From Aristolochia californica (Eukaryota > Streptophyta > Magnoliopsida > Piperales > Aristolochiaceae), in NCBI GenBank assembly GCA_029961685.1, contig JARWKL010000005.1, forward strand, positions 13,110,164 to 13,174,163: a stretch of DNA of 64,000 nt. The letters run 5' to 3'. Of the stretch, positions 47,453-60,574 are shown in pieces (within the stretch, counting starts at the first letter, position 1; each line of letters begins with the position of its first letter). The notes below the pieces were generated by a model. It searched no databases. It saw nothing but the letters and a program-made list of their open reading frames with translations, and was not told the origin of the DNA. The position numbers were made by a program, and so were the translations under genes.

Positions 47453-49467
47453 TGTCTGTAATTTTTAGGGATTGTAAGCACCTTTTCGTGTTTACATCTC
47501 AGGTTTTGCAATCGTCGGGAAAAATGGGTTGTGGAGGATTTTTAACTAAGTGTTGAATTGCAATCCATAAGTCATTTCATACAAAAATATAGCCCGTTAC
47601 ACACGATAAATCACATTACAACTATGATTAATTATGTCAGCTTTTTGCAAATGGGCAAAATATTGGCATGTTTGGCTCGGGTAAATATCCCACCGCAAGT
47701 TCACTTTAGAATTTAATGAGCGTTTGTTATTCTCTTTAAAAGCTTTGCATCCACAGCTAGTTTGCATCTTTAACATGTTTCAAACACGCATATCCATTTT
47801 TAAAACATGTGTGGTTGAAAGCTCTTTCTTGCAAAATTCCAAGCTATTATGGTTAAACTAGACGAATTTCCCAAAATTGGATAGCAAAACTTTTGTGTTC
47901 ATTTGTGTTGGGTGAATAAATTTTCTTTATTTATATTTTTTATTGTTTTAAATTTTTTCCATACATCAACTATAAAATTTTCATTTTGTTGTAAGCTTTT
48001 TTGCCTTGTTTGTTTTTGGGATGAAGGGAGAGCGAAAAGTCAAAGTTTTGATTTAAGAAAAAAGTGTACATCTAAAATGGAAAAGGAAAATGTACATATT
48101 GTAGGGAGAGATAATTCCAAAGAGTGTCTATAATTTTTAGGGATTGTAAGCTCTTTTTCGTTTTTGTATCTCAGGTTTTGCAACCGTCGGGAAAAATTGG
48201 TGGCAGAGGATTTTTAACTGAGTGTTGAATTGCAATCCATAAGTCATTTCAAACAAAAATATAGCCCGTTATGCATGATAAATCACTTTACAATCATCTA
48301 TGGTTGTTAGATCAAATTTTTGAAATTGGGCAAACTAATGACTTGTTAGACTCGGGTAAATATCCCACCGCACGTTCACTTGAGAATTTAATGAGCGTTT
48401 GTTATTCTCTTTAAAAGCTTTGAATCCATAGGTCATTTGAATCTTTAACATGTTTCAAGCATGCATATCCATTTTTAAAACATGTGTAGAAAAATTCTCT
48501 TTCATGTAAAATTCCAAGCTTAATAGGGTTGGACTAATGGAATTTCCCAAACTTGGATAACAAAACTTTTGTGTTCATTTGTGGTGTGTGAATAGATTTT
48601 TTTATTTACATTAGTTATTATTTTAAATATTTTCCACACATCAACAATAAAATTTTTATTTTGCTGTGATCTTTTTTGCCTTTTTTGTTTACGGGATGAA
48701 GGGAGAGCGAAAACTCAAAGTTCTGATGTAGGAAAAAAGTGTACATCTAAAATGGAAAGGCTCAATGCACAAGTGTAGAGAGAGATATTTCCAAAGAGTG
48801 TCAATATTTTTTAGGGATCGTATGCACTCTTTCATTTTTATATCTAAGGTTTTGCAATCGTCGGGAAACGGGGCAGGTGGGCAATTTTTAACAGAGTGTT
48901 GACTTCAAATCCATAAGTCATTTCTTACAAAAATAAAGCCCGTTACGCATGACAATTGACTTTACAATCATCTATGATTGTTAGCTCAACTTTTTGAATA
49001 TGGGCAAAATAATGGCTTGTTTGACTCGGGCAAATATCCTACCGCACGTTCACTTGATAATGAGCGTTTGTTATTCTCTTTAAAAGCTTTGGATCCATAG
49101 GTCATTTGAATCTTTAACATGTTTCTGGCATGCATATCCATTTTTAAAACATGTGTAGAAAAAATCTCCTTCATGCAAATTTCCAAGAAATTAGTTTAGG
49201 ACTAGTGGAATTTCCCAAACTTGGATAGCAAAACTTTTGTGTCCATTTGTGAAGTGTGAATAAATTTTCTTCATTTACTTTTTTTATTGTTTTAAACTTT
49301 TTCTGTACATCAACTATGAAATTTTCTTTTTGTAGTGATCTATTTTCCATTTTTGTTTACGGGGTGAAGGGAGAGCCAAAAACTCAAAGTTTTGATTTAA
49401 GAAAAATGTGTACATCTAAAACGGAAATGCACAATGCACATATGTAGAGAGAGATAACTCCAAAGAG
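47453..49467 (+). repeat. Regular A-B-C trimer
   Basis: A starts at 47453, B at 48125 and C at 48799. B has 'aaaggctcaatgcac', and C lacks a few bases at about 49.06 kb ('cacttgataatgagcg'). These are the intact counterparts of the fused unit at 40950-42048. Confidence 0.9.
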
Positions 49468-51487
49468 TGTCTGTAATTTTTAGGGATTGTAAGCACCTTT
49501 TCGTTTTTATATCTCAGGTTTTGCAATTGTCGGGAAAAATGGGTTGCGGAGGATTTTTAACTAAGTGTTGAATTGAAATCCATAAGTCATTTCATACAAA
49601 AATATAACCCGTTACGCATGATAAATCTCATTACAATCATCTATGATTAATTATGTCAGCTTTTTGCAAATGGGCAAAATAATGGCATGTTTAACTCGGG
49701 TAAATATCCCACCGCAAGTTCACTTTAGAATATAATGAGCGTTTGTTATTCTTTTTAAAAGCTTTGCATCCATAGCTCATTTGCATCTTTAACATGTTTC
49801 AAACACGCATATCCATTTTTAAAACATGTGTGGATGAAATCTCTTTCTTGCAACATTTCAAGCTATTAGGGTTAAACAAGTGGAATTTCGAAAAATTGGA
49901 TAACAAAACTTTTGTGTTCATTTGTGTTGGGTGAATAAATTTTATTTATTTATATTTTTTATTTTTAAAAATTTTTTCCATACATCAACTATAAAATTTT
50001 CATTTTGTTGAATGCTTTTTTCCTTGTTTGTTTTCGGGATAAAGGGAGAGCGAGAAGTGAAAGTTTTGATTTAAGAAAAAAGTGTACACCTAAAGTGGAA
50101 AAGAACAATGCACAATTGTAGGGAGACATAATTCCAAAGAGTGTTTGTAATTTTTAGGGATTGTAAGCTCTTTTTAATTTTTATATCTCAGGTTTTGCAA
50201 TCGTCGGGAAAAATTGGTGGCAGAGGATTTTTAACTGAGTGTTGAATTGCAATCCATCAGTCATTTCATACAAAAATATAGCTTGTTACGCATGATAAAT
50301 CACTTTACAATCATCTATGATTGTTAGATCAAATATTTGAAAATGGGCAAAATAATGACTTGTTGGGCTCGGATAAATATCCCACCGCACGTTCACTTGA
50401 GAATTTAATGAGCGTTTGTTATTCTCTTTAAAAGCTTTGGATCCATAGGTAATTTGAATCTTTAACATGTTTCAAGCATGCAAATCCATTTTTAAAACAT
50501 GTGTAGAAAAAATCTCCTTCATGTAAAATTCCAAGCTTAATAGGGTTTGACTAATGGAATTTCCCAAAATTGGATAACATAACTTTTGTGTTCATTTGTG
50601 GTGTGTGAATAGATATTTTTTATTTACATTAGTTATTATTTTAAATATTTTCCACACATCAACTATAAAATTTTTATTTTGTTGTGATCTTTTTTGCCTT
50701 TTTTGTTTACGGGATGAAGGGGGAACGAAAACTCCAAGGTCTAATTTAAGAAAAAAGTGTACAGCTAAAATGGAAATGCACAATGCACAAATGTAGAGAG
50801 AGATATTTCCAAAGAGTGTCTGTATGTTTTAGGGATCGTTTGCACTCTTTCGATTTTTTATCTATGGTTTTGCAATCGTCGAGAAACGGGGGAGGCGGGC
50901 GATTTTTAACTGAGTGTTGACTTCAAACCCATAAGTCATTTCTTACAAAAATATACCCCGTAATGCATGACAAATCACTTTACAATCATCTATGACTGTT
51001 AGCTCAACTTTTTGAATATGGCAAAATAATGGCTTGTTTGACTCGGGCAAATATCCCACCGCACGTTCACTTGAGAATTTAATGAGCGTTTGTTATTCTC
51101 TTTAAAAGCCTTTGATCCATAGGTCATTTGAATCTTAACATGTTTTTGGAAGGCATACCCATTTTTAAAACGTGTGTAGAAAAAATCTCCTTCATGTAAA
51201 ATTCCAAGATATTAGTTTTGGACTAGTGGAATTTCCCAAACTTGGATAACAAAACTTTTGTGTTCATTTGTGGTGTGCGAATAAATTTTCTTCATTTACT
51301 TTTTGTATTGTTTTAAACTTTTCCGTACATCAACTATGAAATTTTCATTTTGCTGTGATCTATTTGCCTTTTTTGTTTACGGGATGAAGGGAGAGCGAAA
51401 AACTCAAAGTTTTGATTTAAGGAAAATGTCTACATCTAAAATGGAAATGCACAATGCACATATGTAGAGACATATAATTCCAAAGAG
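49468..51487 (+). repeat. Regular A-B-C trimer
   Basis: A starts at 49468, B at 50142 and C at 50817. A shares 'gataaagggagagcgagaag' with A at 42049 but lacks that unit's 11-bp tandem duplication. B has 'gttgggctcgg'. No large indel is seen. Confidence 0.9.
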
Positions 51488-53169
51488 TGTCGGTAATTTT
51501 TAGGGATTGTAAGCACCTTTTCGTTTTTATATCTCAGGTTTTGCAATCGTCGGGTAAAATGGGTAGCGGAGGATTTTTAACTGAGTGTTGAATTGCAATC
51601 CGTAAGTCATTTCATACAAATATATAGCCCGTTACGCATGATAAATCACATTACAATCATCTATGATTAATTATGTCAGCCTTTTGCAAATGGGCAAAAT
51701 AATAGCATGTTTGACTCGAGTAAATATCCCACTGGAAGTTCACTTGAGAATTTAATGAGCGTTTGTTATTCTCTTTAAAAGCTTTGCATCCATAGCTCAT
51801 TTGCATCTTTAACATGTTTCAAACATGCATATCCATTTTTAAAACATGTGTGGATGAAATCTCTTTCTTGCAAAATTCCAAGCTATTAGGGTTAAACTAG
51901 TGGAATTTCCCAAAATGGGTAACTAAAATTTTGTGTTAATTTGTGTTGGGTGAATAAATTTTATTTATTTTTATTTGTTATTGTTTTAAATTTTTTCCTT
52001 ACATCAATTGTAAAATTTTCATTTTGTTGTGAGCTTTTTGCCTTGTTTGTTTTCGGGATGAAGGCAGAGCGAAAAGTCAAAGTTTTGATATAAGAAAAAA
52101 GTGTTCATCTAAAATGGAAAAGCACAATGGACAATTGTAGGGAGAGATAATTCCAAAGAGTGTCTGTAATTTTTAGGGATTGTAAGTTCTTTTTAGTTTT
52201 TATATCTCAGGTTTTGCAATCGTCGGGAAAAATTGGTGGCAGAAGATTTTTAACTGAGTATTGAATTGCAATCCATAAGTCATTTCATACAAAAATATAG
52301 CCCGTTACGCATGATAAATCACTTTACAATCATCTATGATCGTTAGATCAACTTTTTGAAAATGGGTAAAATAATGACTTGTTAGACTCGGGTAAATATC
52401 CCACCGCACGTTCACTTGGGAATTTAATGAGCGTTTGTTATTCTCTTTAAAATCTTTGGATCCGTAGGTCATTTGAGTCTTTAACATGTTTCAAGCATGC
52501 ATATCCATTTTTAAAACATGTGTAGAAAAAATCTCCTTCATGTAAAATTCCAAGCTTAATAGGGTTGGACTAATGGAATTTTCCAAATTTGGATAACAAA
52601 ACTTTTGTGTTCAATTTTAGTGTGTAAATAGATATTTTTTATTTATATTATTTATTATTTTAAATATTTTCCACACATCAACTATAAAATGTTTATTTTG
52701 TTGTGATCTTTTTTGCCTTTTTGTTTACCGGATGAAAGGGGAGCGAAAACTCAAACTTCTGATTTAAGAAAAAAGTGTACATCTAAAAAAGAAATGCTAA
52801 ATGGACAAATGTAGAGAGAGATATTTCTAAAGAGTTTCTGTATGTTTTAGGGATCGTATGCACTCTTTCCTTCATGTAAAATTCCAAGATATTAGTTTTG
52901 GACTAGTGGAATTTCCCAAACTTGGATAACAAAACTTTTGTGTTCATTTGTGGTGTGTGAATAAATTTTCTTCATTAACCTTTATTCATTGATTTAAACT
53001 TTTTCCGTACATCAACTATGAAATTTTCATTTTGCTGTGATCTATTTGCCAATTTTGTTTACACGACGAAGGGAGAGCGAAAAACTCTAAGTTTTGATTT
53101 AAGAAAAATGTGTACATATAAAACGGAAATGCACAATGCACATATGTAGAGAGAGATAATTCCAAAGAG
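51488..53169 (+). repeat. A-B and truncated C (~340-bp deletion)
   Basis: A starts at 51488, B at 52161 and the C remnant spans 52835-53169 (335 bp). C opens normally ('tgtatgttttagggatcg', 'tatgcactctt') and at 52868/52869 jumps to 'ccttcatgtaaaattcc', which lies in the second half of a normal unit. The B 3' end carries extra changes ('aaaagaaatgctaaatgg'). Confidence 0.88.
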
Positions 53170-53842
53170 TGTCTGTAATTTTTAGGGATTGTAAGCGCCT
53201 TTTCATTTTTATATCTCAGGTTTTGCAATTGTCGGGAAAAATGGGTTCGAAGGATTTTTAACTGAGTGTTGAATTGCAATCCATAAGTCATTTCATACAA
53301 AAATATAGCCCGTTACACATGATAAATCACATTACAATCATCTATAATTAATTATGTCAACTTTTGCAAATGGGCAAAATAATGGCATGTTGGACTGGGG
53401 TAAATATCCCACCGCAAGTTCACTTGAGAATTTAATGAGCGTTTGTTATTCTCTTTAAAAGCTTTGCATCCATAGCTCATTTGCATCTTTAACATGTTTC
53501 AAACATGCATATCTATTTTTAAAACATGTGTGGATGAAATCTCTTTCTTGCAAAATTCCATGCTATTAGGGTTAAACTAGTGGAATTTCCCAAAATTGGA
53601 TAACAAAACTTTTGTGTTCATTTGTGTTGGGTGAATAAATTTCCTTTATTTATATTTGTTATTGTTTTAAATTTTTTCCATACATCAACTATAAAATTTT
53701 CATTTTGTTGTAAGCTTTTTGCCTTGTTTGTTTTCGGGATGAAGGGAGAGCGAAAAACTCAAAGTTTTGATTTAAGAAAAATGTGTACATCTAAAATGGA
53801 AATGCACAATGCACATTTTTAGAGAGAGATAATTCCAAAGAG
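53170..53842 (+). repeat. A monomer with 'cacatttttagagag' end
   Basis: This is an A unit with 'gggttcgaagg', 'atgttggactgggg' and a 3' end changed from 'cacaattgtaggg' to 'cacatttttagagag', plus C-like 'gaaaaactcaaag'. The 3' ~70 bp therefore look C-derived. The same end recurs in the units at 55865 and 57887. Confidence 0.87.
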
Positions 53843-55864
53843 TGTCTGTAATTTTTAGGGATTGTAAGCGGCTTTTCGTTTTTATATCTCAGATTTTGCA
53901 ATTGTCGGGAAAAATGAGTTGAGGAGGATTTTTAACTGAGTTTTGAATTGCAATCCATAAGTCATTTCATACAAAAATATAGCCCGTTACTCATGATAAA
54001 TCACATTACAATCATCTATGAGTAATTATGTCAGTTTATTGCAAATAGGCAAAATATGAAATGTTTGACTGGGATAAATATCCCACCGCAAGTCCACTTG
54101 AGAATTTAATGACCGTTTGTTATTCTCTTTAAAAGCTTTGCATCCATAGCTCATTTGCATCTTTAACATGTTTCAAACATGCATATCCATTTTTAAAACA
54201 TGTGGGGATGAAATCTCTTTCTTGCAAAATTCCAAGCTATTAGGGTTAAACTAGTGGATTTTTCCAAAATTGGATAACAAAAATTTTGTGTTCATTTGGG
54301 TTGGGTGAATAAATTTTATTTATTTATATTTGTTATTGATTTAAATTTTTTCCATACATCATCTATAAAGTTTTCATTTTGTTGTAAGCTTTTTGCCTTG
54401 TTTGTTTTCGGGATGAAGGGAGAGTGAAAAGTCAAAGTTTTGATTTAAGAAAAAAGTGTACATCTAAAATGGAAAATCACAATGCACAATTGTGGGGAGA
54501 GATAATTCCAAAGAGTGTCTGTAATTTTTAGGGATTGTAAGCTCTTTTTAATTTTTATATCTCAGGTTTTGCAATCGTCGGGAAAAATTGGTGGCTGAGG
54601 ATTTTTAACTGAGTGTTGAATTGAAATCCATAAGTCATTTCATACAAAAATATAGGCCGTTACGCATGAGAAATCACTTTACAATCATCTATAATTGTTA
54701 GATCAAATTTTTGAAAATGGGCAAAATAATGACTTGTTAGACTCAGGTAAATATCCCACCGCACATTCACCCTAGAATTTAATGAGCGTTTGTTATTCTC
54801 TTTAAAAGTTTTGGATCCATAGGTCATTTGAATTTTTAACATATTTCAAGCATGCGTATCCATTTTTAAAACATGTGTAGAAAAAATCTCCTTCATGAAA
54901 AATTCCAAGCTTAATAGGGTTGGACTATTGGAATTTCCCAAACTTGGATAACATAACTTTTGTGTTCATTTGTGGTGTGTGAATAGATATTTTTTATTTA
55001 CATTAGTTATTATTTTAAATATTTTCCACACATCAACTATAAAATTTTTATTTTGTTGTGATCTTTTTTGCCTTTTTTGTTTACGGGATGAAGGGGGAGC
55101 GAAAACTCAAAGTTGTGATTTAAGAAAATAGTGTACTGCTAAAATGGAAATGCACAATGCACAAATGTAGAGAGAGATATTTCCAAAGAGTGTTTGTATG
55201 TTTTAGGGATCGTATGCACTTTTTTGTTTTTATATCGAAGGTTTTGCAATCGTCGGGAAATGGGGGAGACGGGCGATTTTTAATTGAGTGATGGCTTCAA
55301 ATCCATAAGTCATTTCATAAAAAAATATAGCCCGTTACGTATAACAAATCACTTTACAATCATCTATTACTGTTAGCTCAACTTTTTGAATATGGGCAAA
55401 ATAATGGCTTGTTTGACTCGGGCAAATATCCCACGGCACGTTCGCTAGAGAATTTCATGAGTGTTTGTTATTCTCTTTAAAAGCTTTGGATCCATAGGTC
55501 ATTTGAATCTTTAACATGTTTCTGGCATGCATACCATTTTTAAAACATGTGTTGAAAAAATATCCTTCATGTAAAATTCCAAGATATTAGTTTTGGACTA
55601 GTGGAATTTCCCAAACTTGGATAACAAAACTTTTGTGTTCATTTGTGGTGTGTGAATAAATTTTCTTCATTAACCTTTTTTCATTGTTTTAAACTTTTTC
55701 CGTACATCAACTATGAAATTTTCATTTTGCTGTGATCTATTTGCCATTTTTGTTTACAGGACGAAGGGAGAGCGAAAAACTCTAAGTTTTGATTTAAGAA
55801 AAATATGTACATATAAAACGGAAATGCACAATGCACATATGTAGAGAGAGATAATTCCAAAGAG
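53843..55864 (+). repeat. A-B-C trimer
   Basis: A starts at 53843, B at 54516 and C at 55191. A has 'gcggcttttcg', 'ctgagttttgaattgc' and 'aaatatgaaatg'. B and C are full length. Together with the preceding A and the 3' part of the truncated C it forms the first copy of the 2,695-bp tandem duplication. Confidence 0.89.
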
Positions 55865-56536
55865 TGTCTGTAATTTTTAGGGATTGTAAGCGCCTTTTCA
55901 TTTTTATATCTCAGGTTTTGCAATTGTCGAGAAAATTGGGTTCGAAGGATTTTTAACTGAGTGTTGAATTTCAATCCATAAGTCATTTCATACAAAAATA
56001 TAGCCCGTTACGCATGATAAATCACATTACAATCATCTATAATTAATTATGTCAACTTTTGCAAATGGGCAAAATAATGGCATGTTGGACTGGGGTAAAT
56101 ATCCCACCGCAAGTTCACTTGAGAATTTAATGAGCGTTTGTTATTCTCTTTAAAAGCTTTGCATCCATATCTCATTTGCATCTTTAACATGTTTCAAACA
56201 TGCATATCTATTTTTAAAACATGTGTGGATGAAATCTCTTTCTTGCAAAATTCCATGCTATTAGGGTTAAACTAGTGGAATTTCCCAAAATTGGATATCA
56301 AAACTTTTGTGTTCATTTGTGTTGGGTGAATAAATTTCCTTTATTTATATTTGTTATTGTTTTAAATTTTTTCCATACATCAACTATAAAATTTCATTTT
56401 GTTGTAAGCTTTTTGCCTTGTTTGTTTTCGGGATGAAGGGAGAGCGAAAAACTCAAAGTTTTGATTTAAGAAAAATGTGTACATCTAAAATGGAAATGCA
56501 CAATGCACATTTTTAGAGAGAGATAATTCCAAAGAG
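55865..56536 (+). repeat. A monomer, duplicate of 53170-53842
   Basis: It shares all private changes of the unit at 53170 ('atgttggactgggg', 'catatctatttttaaaac', the 'cacatttttagagag' end) at an offset of 2,695 bp. Differences are single bases, such as 'ccatatctcattt'. Confidence 0.9.
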
Positions 56537-58551
56537 TGTCTGTAATTTTTAGGGATTGTAAGCGGCTTTTCGTTTTTATATCTCAGATTTTGCAATTGTC
56601 GGGAAAAATGAGTTGCGGAGGATTTTTAACTGAGTTTTGAATTGCAATCCATAAGTCATTTCATACAAAAATATAGCCCGTTACTCATGATAAATCACAT
56701 TACAATCATCTATGAGTAATTATGTCAGTTTATTGCAAATGGGCAAAATATGAAATGTTTGACTGGGATAAATATCCCACCGCAAGTTCACTTCAGAATT
56801 TAATGACCGTTTGTTATTCTCTTTAAAAGCTTTGCATCCATAGCTCATTTGCATCTTTAACATGTTTCAAACATGCATATCCATTTTTAAAATATGTGGG
56901 GATGAAATCTCTTTCTTGCAAAATTCCAAGCTATTAGGGTTAAACTAGTGGATTTTTCCAAAATTGGATAACAAAACTTTTGTGTTCATTTGGGTTGGGT
57001 GAATAAATTTTATTTATTTATATTTGTTATTTTTTAAAATTTTTTCCATACATCATCTATAAAGTTTTCATTTTGTTGTAAGCTTTTTGCCTTGTTTGTT
57101 TTCGGGATGAAGGGAGAGCGAAAAGTCAAAGTTTTGATTTAAGAAAAAAGTGTACATCTAAAATGGAAAATCACAATGCACAATTGTGGGGAGAGATAAT
57201 TCCAAAGAGTGTCTGTAATGTTTTAGGGATTGTAAGCTCTTTTTAATTTTTATATCTCAGGTTTTGCAATCGTTGGGAAAAATTGGTGGCAGAGGATTTT
57301 CAACTGAGTGTTGAATTGCAATCCATAAGTCATTTCATACAAAAATATAGCCCGTTACGCATGATAAATCACTTTACAATCTTCTATGATTGTTAGATCA
57401 AATTTTTGAAACTAGGCAAAATAATGACTTCTTAGACTCGGGTAAATATCCCACCGCACGTTCACTTGAGAATTTAATGAGCGTTTGTTATTCTCTTTAA
57501 AAGCTTTGGATCCATAGTTCATTTGAATCTTTAACATGTTTCAAGCATGCATATCCATTTTTAAAACATGTGTAGAATAAATCTCCTTCATGTAAAATTC
57601 CAAGCTTAATAGGGTTGGACTTGTGGAATTTCCCAAACTTGGATAACAAAACTTTTGTGTTCATTTGTGGTGTGTGAATAGATATTTTTTATTTACATTA
57701 GTTATTATTTTAAATATTTTCCACACATCAACTATAAAATTTTTATTTTGTTGTGATCTTTTTTGGCTTTTTTGTTTACGGGATGAAGGGGGGAGCGAAA
57801 ACTCAAAGTTTTGATTTGAGAAAAAAGTGTATGTCTAAAATGGAAATGCATAATGCACAAATGTAGAGAGAGATATTTCCAAAGTGCGTCTGTATGTTTT
57901 AGGGATCGTATGCACTCTTCCGTTTTTATATCAAAGGTTTTGCAATCGTCGGGAAACGGGGGAGGCGGGCGATTTTTAATTGAGTGTTGACTTCAATTCC
58001 TTAAGTCATTTCTTACAAAAATAAATCCTGACAAATCACTTTAAAAATATCTATGATTGTTAGCTCAACTTTTTGAATGTGGGAAAAATAATGGCTTGTT
58101 TGACTCGGGCAAATATCCCACCGCAAGTTCACTTGAGAATTTAATGAGCGTTTGTAATTCTATTTAAAAGTTTTTCATCCATAGCTCATTTGCATCTTTA
58201 ACATGTTTCAAACATGCATATCCATTTTTAAAACATGTGTGGATGAAATCTCTTTCTTGCAAAATTCCATGCTATTAGGGTTAAACTAGTGGAATTTCCC
58301 AAAATTGGATAACAAAACTTTTGTGTTCATTTGTGTTGGGTGAATAAATTTTCTTTATTTATATTTATTATTGTTTAGAATTTTTTGCATACATCAACTA
58401 TAAAATTTTCATTTTGTTGTAAGCTTTTTGCCTTGATTGTTTTCGGGATGAAGGGAAAGCGAAAAACTCGAAGTTTTGATTTAAGAAAAATGTGTACATC
58501 TAAAACGGAAATGCACAATGCACATTTTTAGAGAGAGATAATTCCAAAGAG
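56537..58551 (+). repeat. A, B and chimeric C/A monomers
   Basis: A starts at 56537 and B at 57210. A chimera starts at about 57887: C up to about 58.11 kb ('gacttcaattcc', 'ggcttgtttgac'), then A ('gcaagttc', 'gatgaaatctctttcttg', 'tattagggttaaac'). B has 'gaaggggggagcg'. The C part has lost about 10 bp ('aataaatcctgacaaatc'). Confidence 0.86.
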
Positions 58552-60574
58552 TGTCTCTAATTTTTAGGGATTGTAAGCGCCTTTTCGTTTTTATATCTCA
58601 TGTTTTGCAATTGTCGGGAAAAATGGGTTGCGGAGGATTTTTAACTGAGTTTTGAATTGCAATCCATAAGTCATTTCAAAAAAAAATATAGCCCGTTACG
58701 CATGATAAATCACATTACAATCATCTATGATTAATTATGTCAGCTTTTTGCAAATGGGCAAAATAATGGCATGTTTGACTCGGGTAAATATCCCACCGCA
58801 AGTTCACTTGAGAATTTAATGAGCATTTGTTATTCTCTTTAAAAGCTTTGCATCCATAGCTCATTTGCATCTTTAACATGTTTCAAACATGCATATCCAT
58901 TTTTAAAACATGTGTGGATGAAATCTCTTTCTTGCAAAATTCCAAGCTATTAGGGTTAAACTAGTGGAATTTCCCAAAATTGGATAACAAAACTTTTGTG
59001 TTCATTTGTGTTGGGTGAATAAATTTTATTCATTTATATTTGTTATTGTTTTAAATTTTTTCCATACATCATCTATAAAATTTTCATTTTGTTGTAAGCT
59101 TTTTGCCTTGTTTGTTTTCGGGATAAAGGGAGAGCGAAAAGTCAAAGTTTTGATTTAAGAAAAAAGTGTACATCTAAAATAGAAAATCACAATGCACAAT
59201 TGTAGGGAAAGATAATTCCAAAGAGTGTCTGTAATTTTTAGGGATTGTAAGCTCTTTTTAATTTTTTATCTCAGGTTTTGCAATCGTCGGGAAAAATTGG
59301 CGGCAGAGGATTTTCAACTGAGTGTTGAATTGCAATCCATAAGTCATTTCATACAAAAATATAGCCCGTTACGCATGATAAATAACTTTACAATTATCTA
59401 TGATTGTTAGATCAAATTTTCGAAAACGGGCAAAATAATGACTTCTTAGACTCAGGTAAATATCCCACCGCACGTTCACTTGAGAATTTATTGAGCGTTT
59501 GTTATTCTCTTTAAAAGCTTTGGATCCATAGGTCATTTGAATCTTTAACATGTTTCAAGCATGCATATCCATTTTTAAAACATGTGTAGAAAAAATCTCC
59601 TTCATGTAAAATTCCAAGCTTAATAGGGTTGGACTAATGGAATTTCCCAAACTTGGATAACAAAACTTTTGTGTTCATTTGTGGTGTGTGAATAGATATT
59701 TTTTATTTACATTAGTTATTATTTTAAATATTTTCCACACATCAACTATAAAATTTTTATTTTGTTGTGATCTTTTTGGGCTTTTTTGTTTACGGGATGA
59801 AGGGGGGAGCGAAAACTCAAAGTTCTGATTTAAGAAAAAAGTGTACATCTAAAATGGAAATGCATAATGCACAAATGTAGAGAGAGATATTTCCAAAGAG
59901 TGTCTGTATGTTTTAGGGATCGTATGCACTCCTTCATTTTTTTATCAAAGGTTTTGCGATTGTCGGGAAACGGGGGTGGCGGGCGATTTTTAATTGAGTG
60001 TTGACTTCAATTCCTTAAGTCATTTCTTATAAAAATAAAGCCCGTTATGCATGACAAATCACTTTACAAATATCTATGATTGTTTGCTCAACTTTTTGAA
60101 TGTGGGCAAAATAATGGCTTGTTTGACTCGGGCAAATATCGCATCGCACGCTCACTTGAGAATTTAATGAGTTTTTGTTCTTCTATTTAAAAGCTTTGGA
60201 TCCATAGGACATTAGAATCTTTAACATGTTTCAGGCATGCTCATCCATTTTTAAAACATGTGTAGGAAAAATCTCCTTCATGTTAAATTCCTAGATATTA
60301 GTTTTGGACTAGTGGAATTTCCCAAACTTGGATAACAAAACTTTTGTGTTCATTTGTGGTGTGGTAAAAAATTTTCTTCATTTACTTTTTTTATTGTTTT
60401 AACCTTTTTGCGTACATCAACTATGAAATTTTTATTTTGCTGTGGTCTATTTGCCTTTTTTGTTTACGGGATGAACGGAGAGTGAAACACTCGAAGTTTT
60501 GATTTAAGACAAATGTGTACATCTAAAACGGAAATGCACAATGCACATATGTAGAGAGAGATAATTTCAAAGAG
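58552..60574 (+). repeat. A-B-C trimer, offset ~2,015 bp from 56537
   Basis: A starts at 58552, B at 59226 and C at 59901. Shared private variants with the previous block include 'ctgagttttgaattgc', 'gaaggggggagcg', 'atcaaaggttttgc' and 'gacttcaattccttaag'. C here is complete, whereas its counterpart at 57887 is a C/A chimera. Confidence 0.89.

Noticed and set aside
53016..53300. 94-codon minus-strand frame repeated at 55711-55995
   Set aside because: Its repetition is explained by the 2,695-bp DNA duplication, not by selection on a protein.
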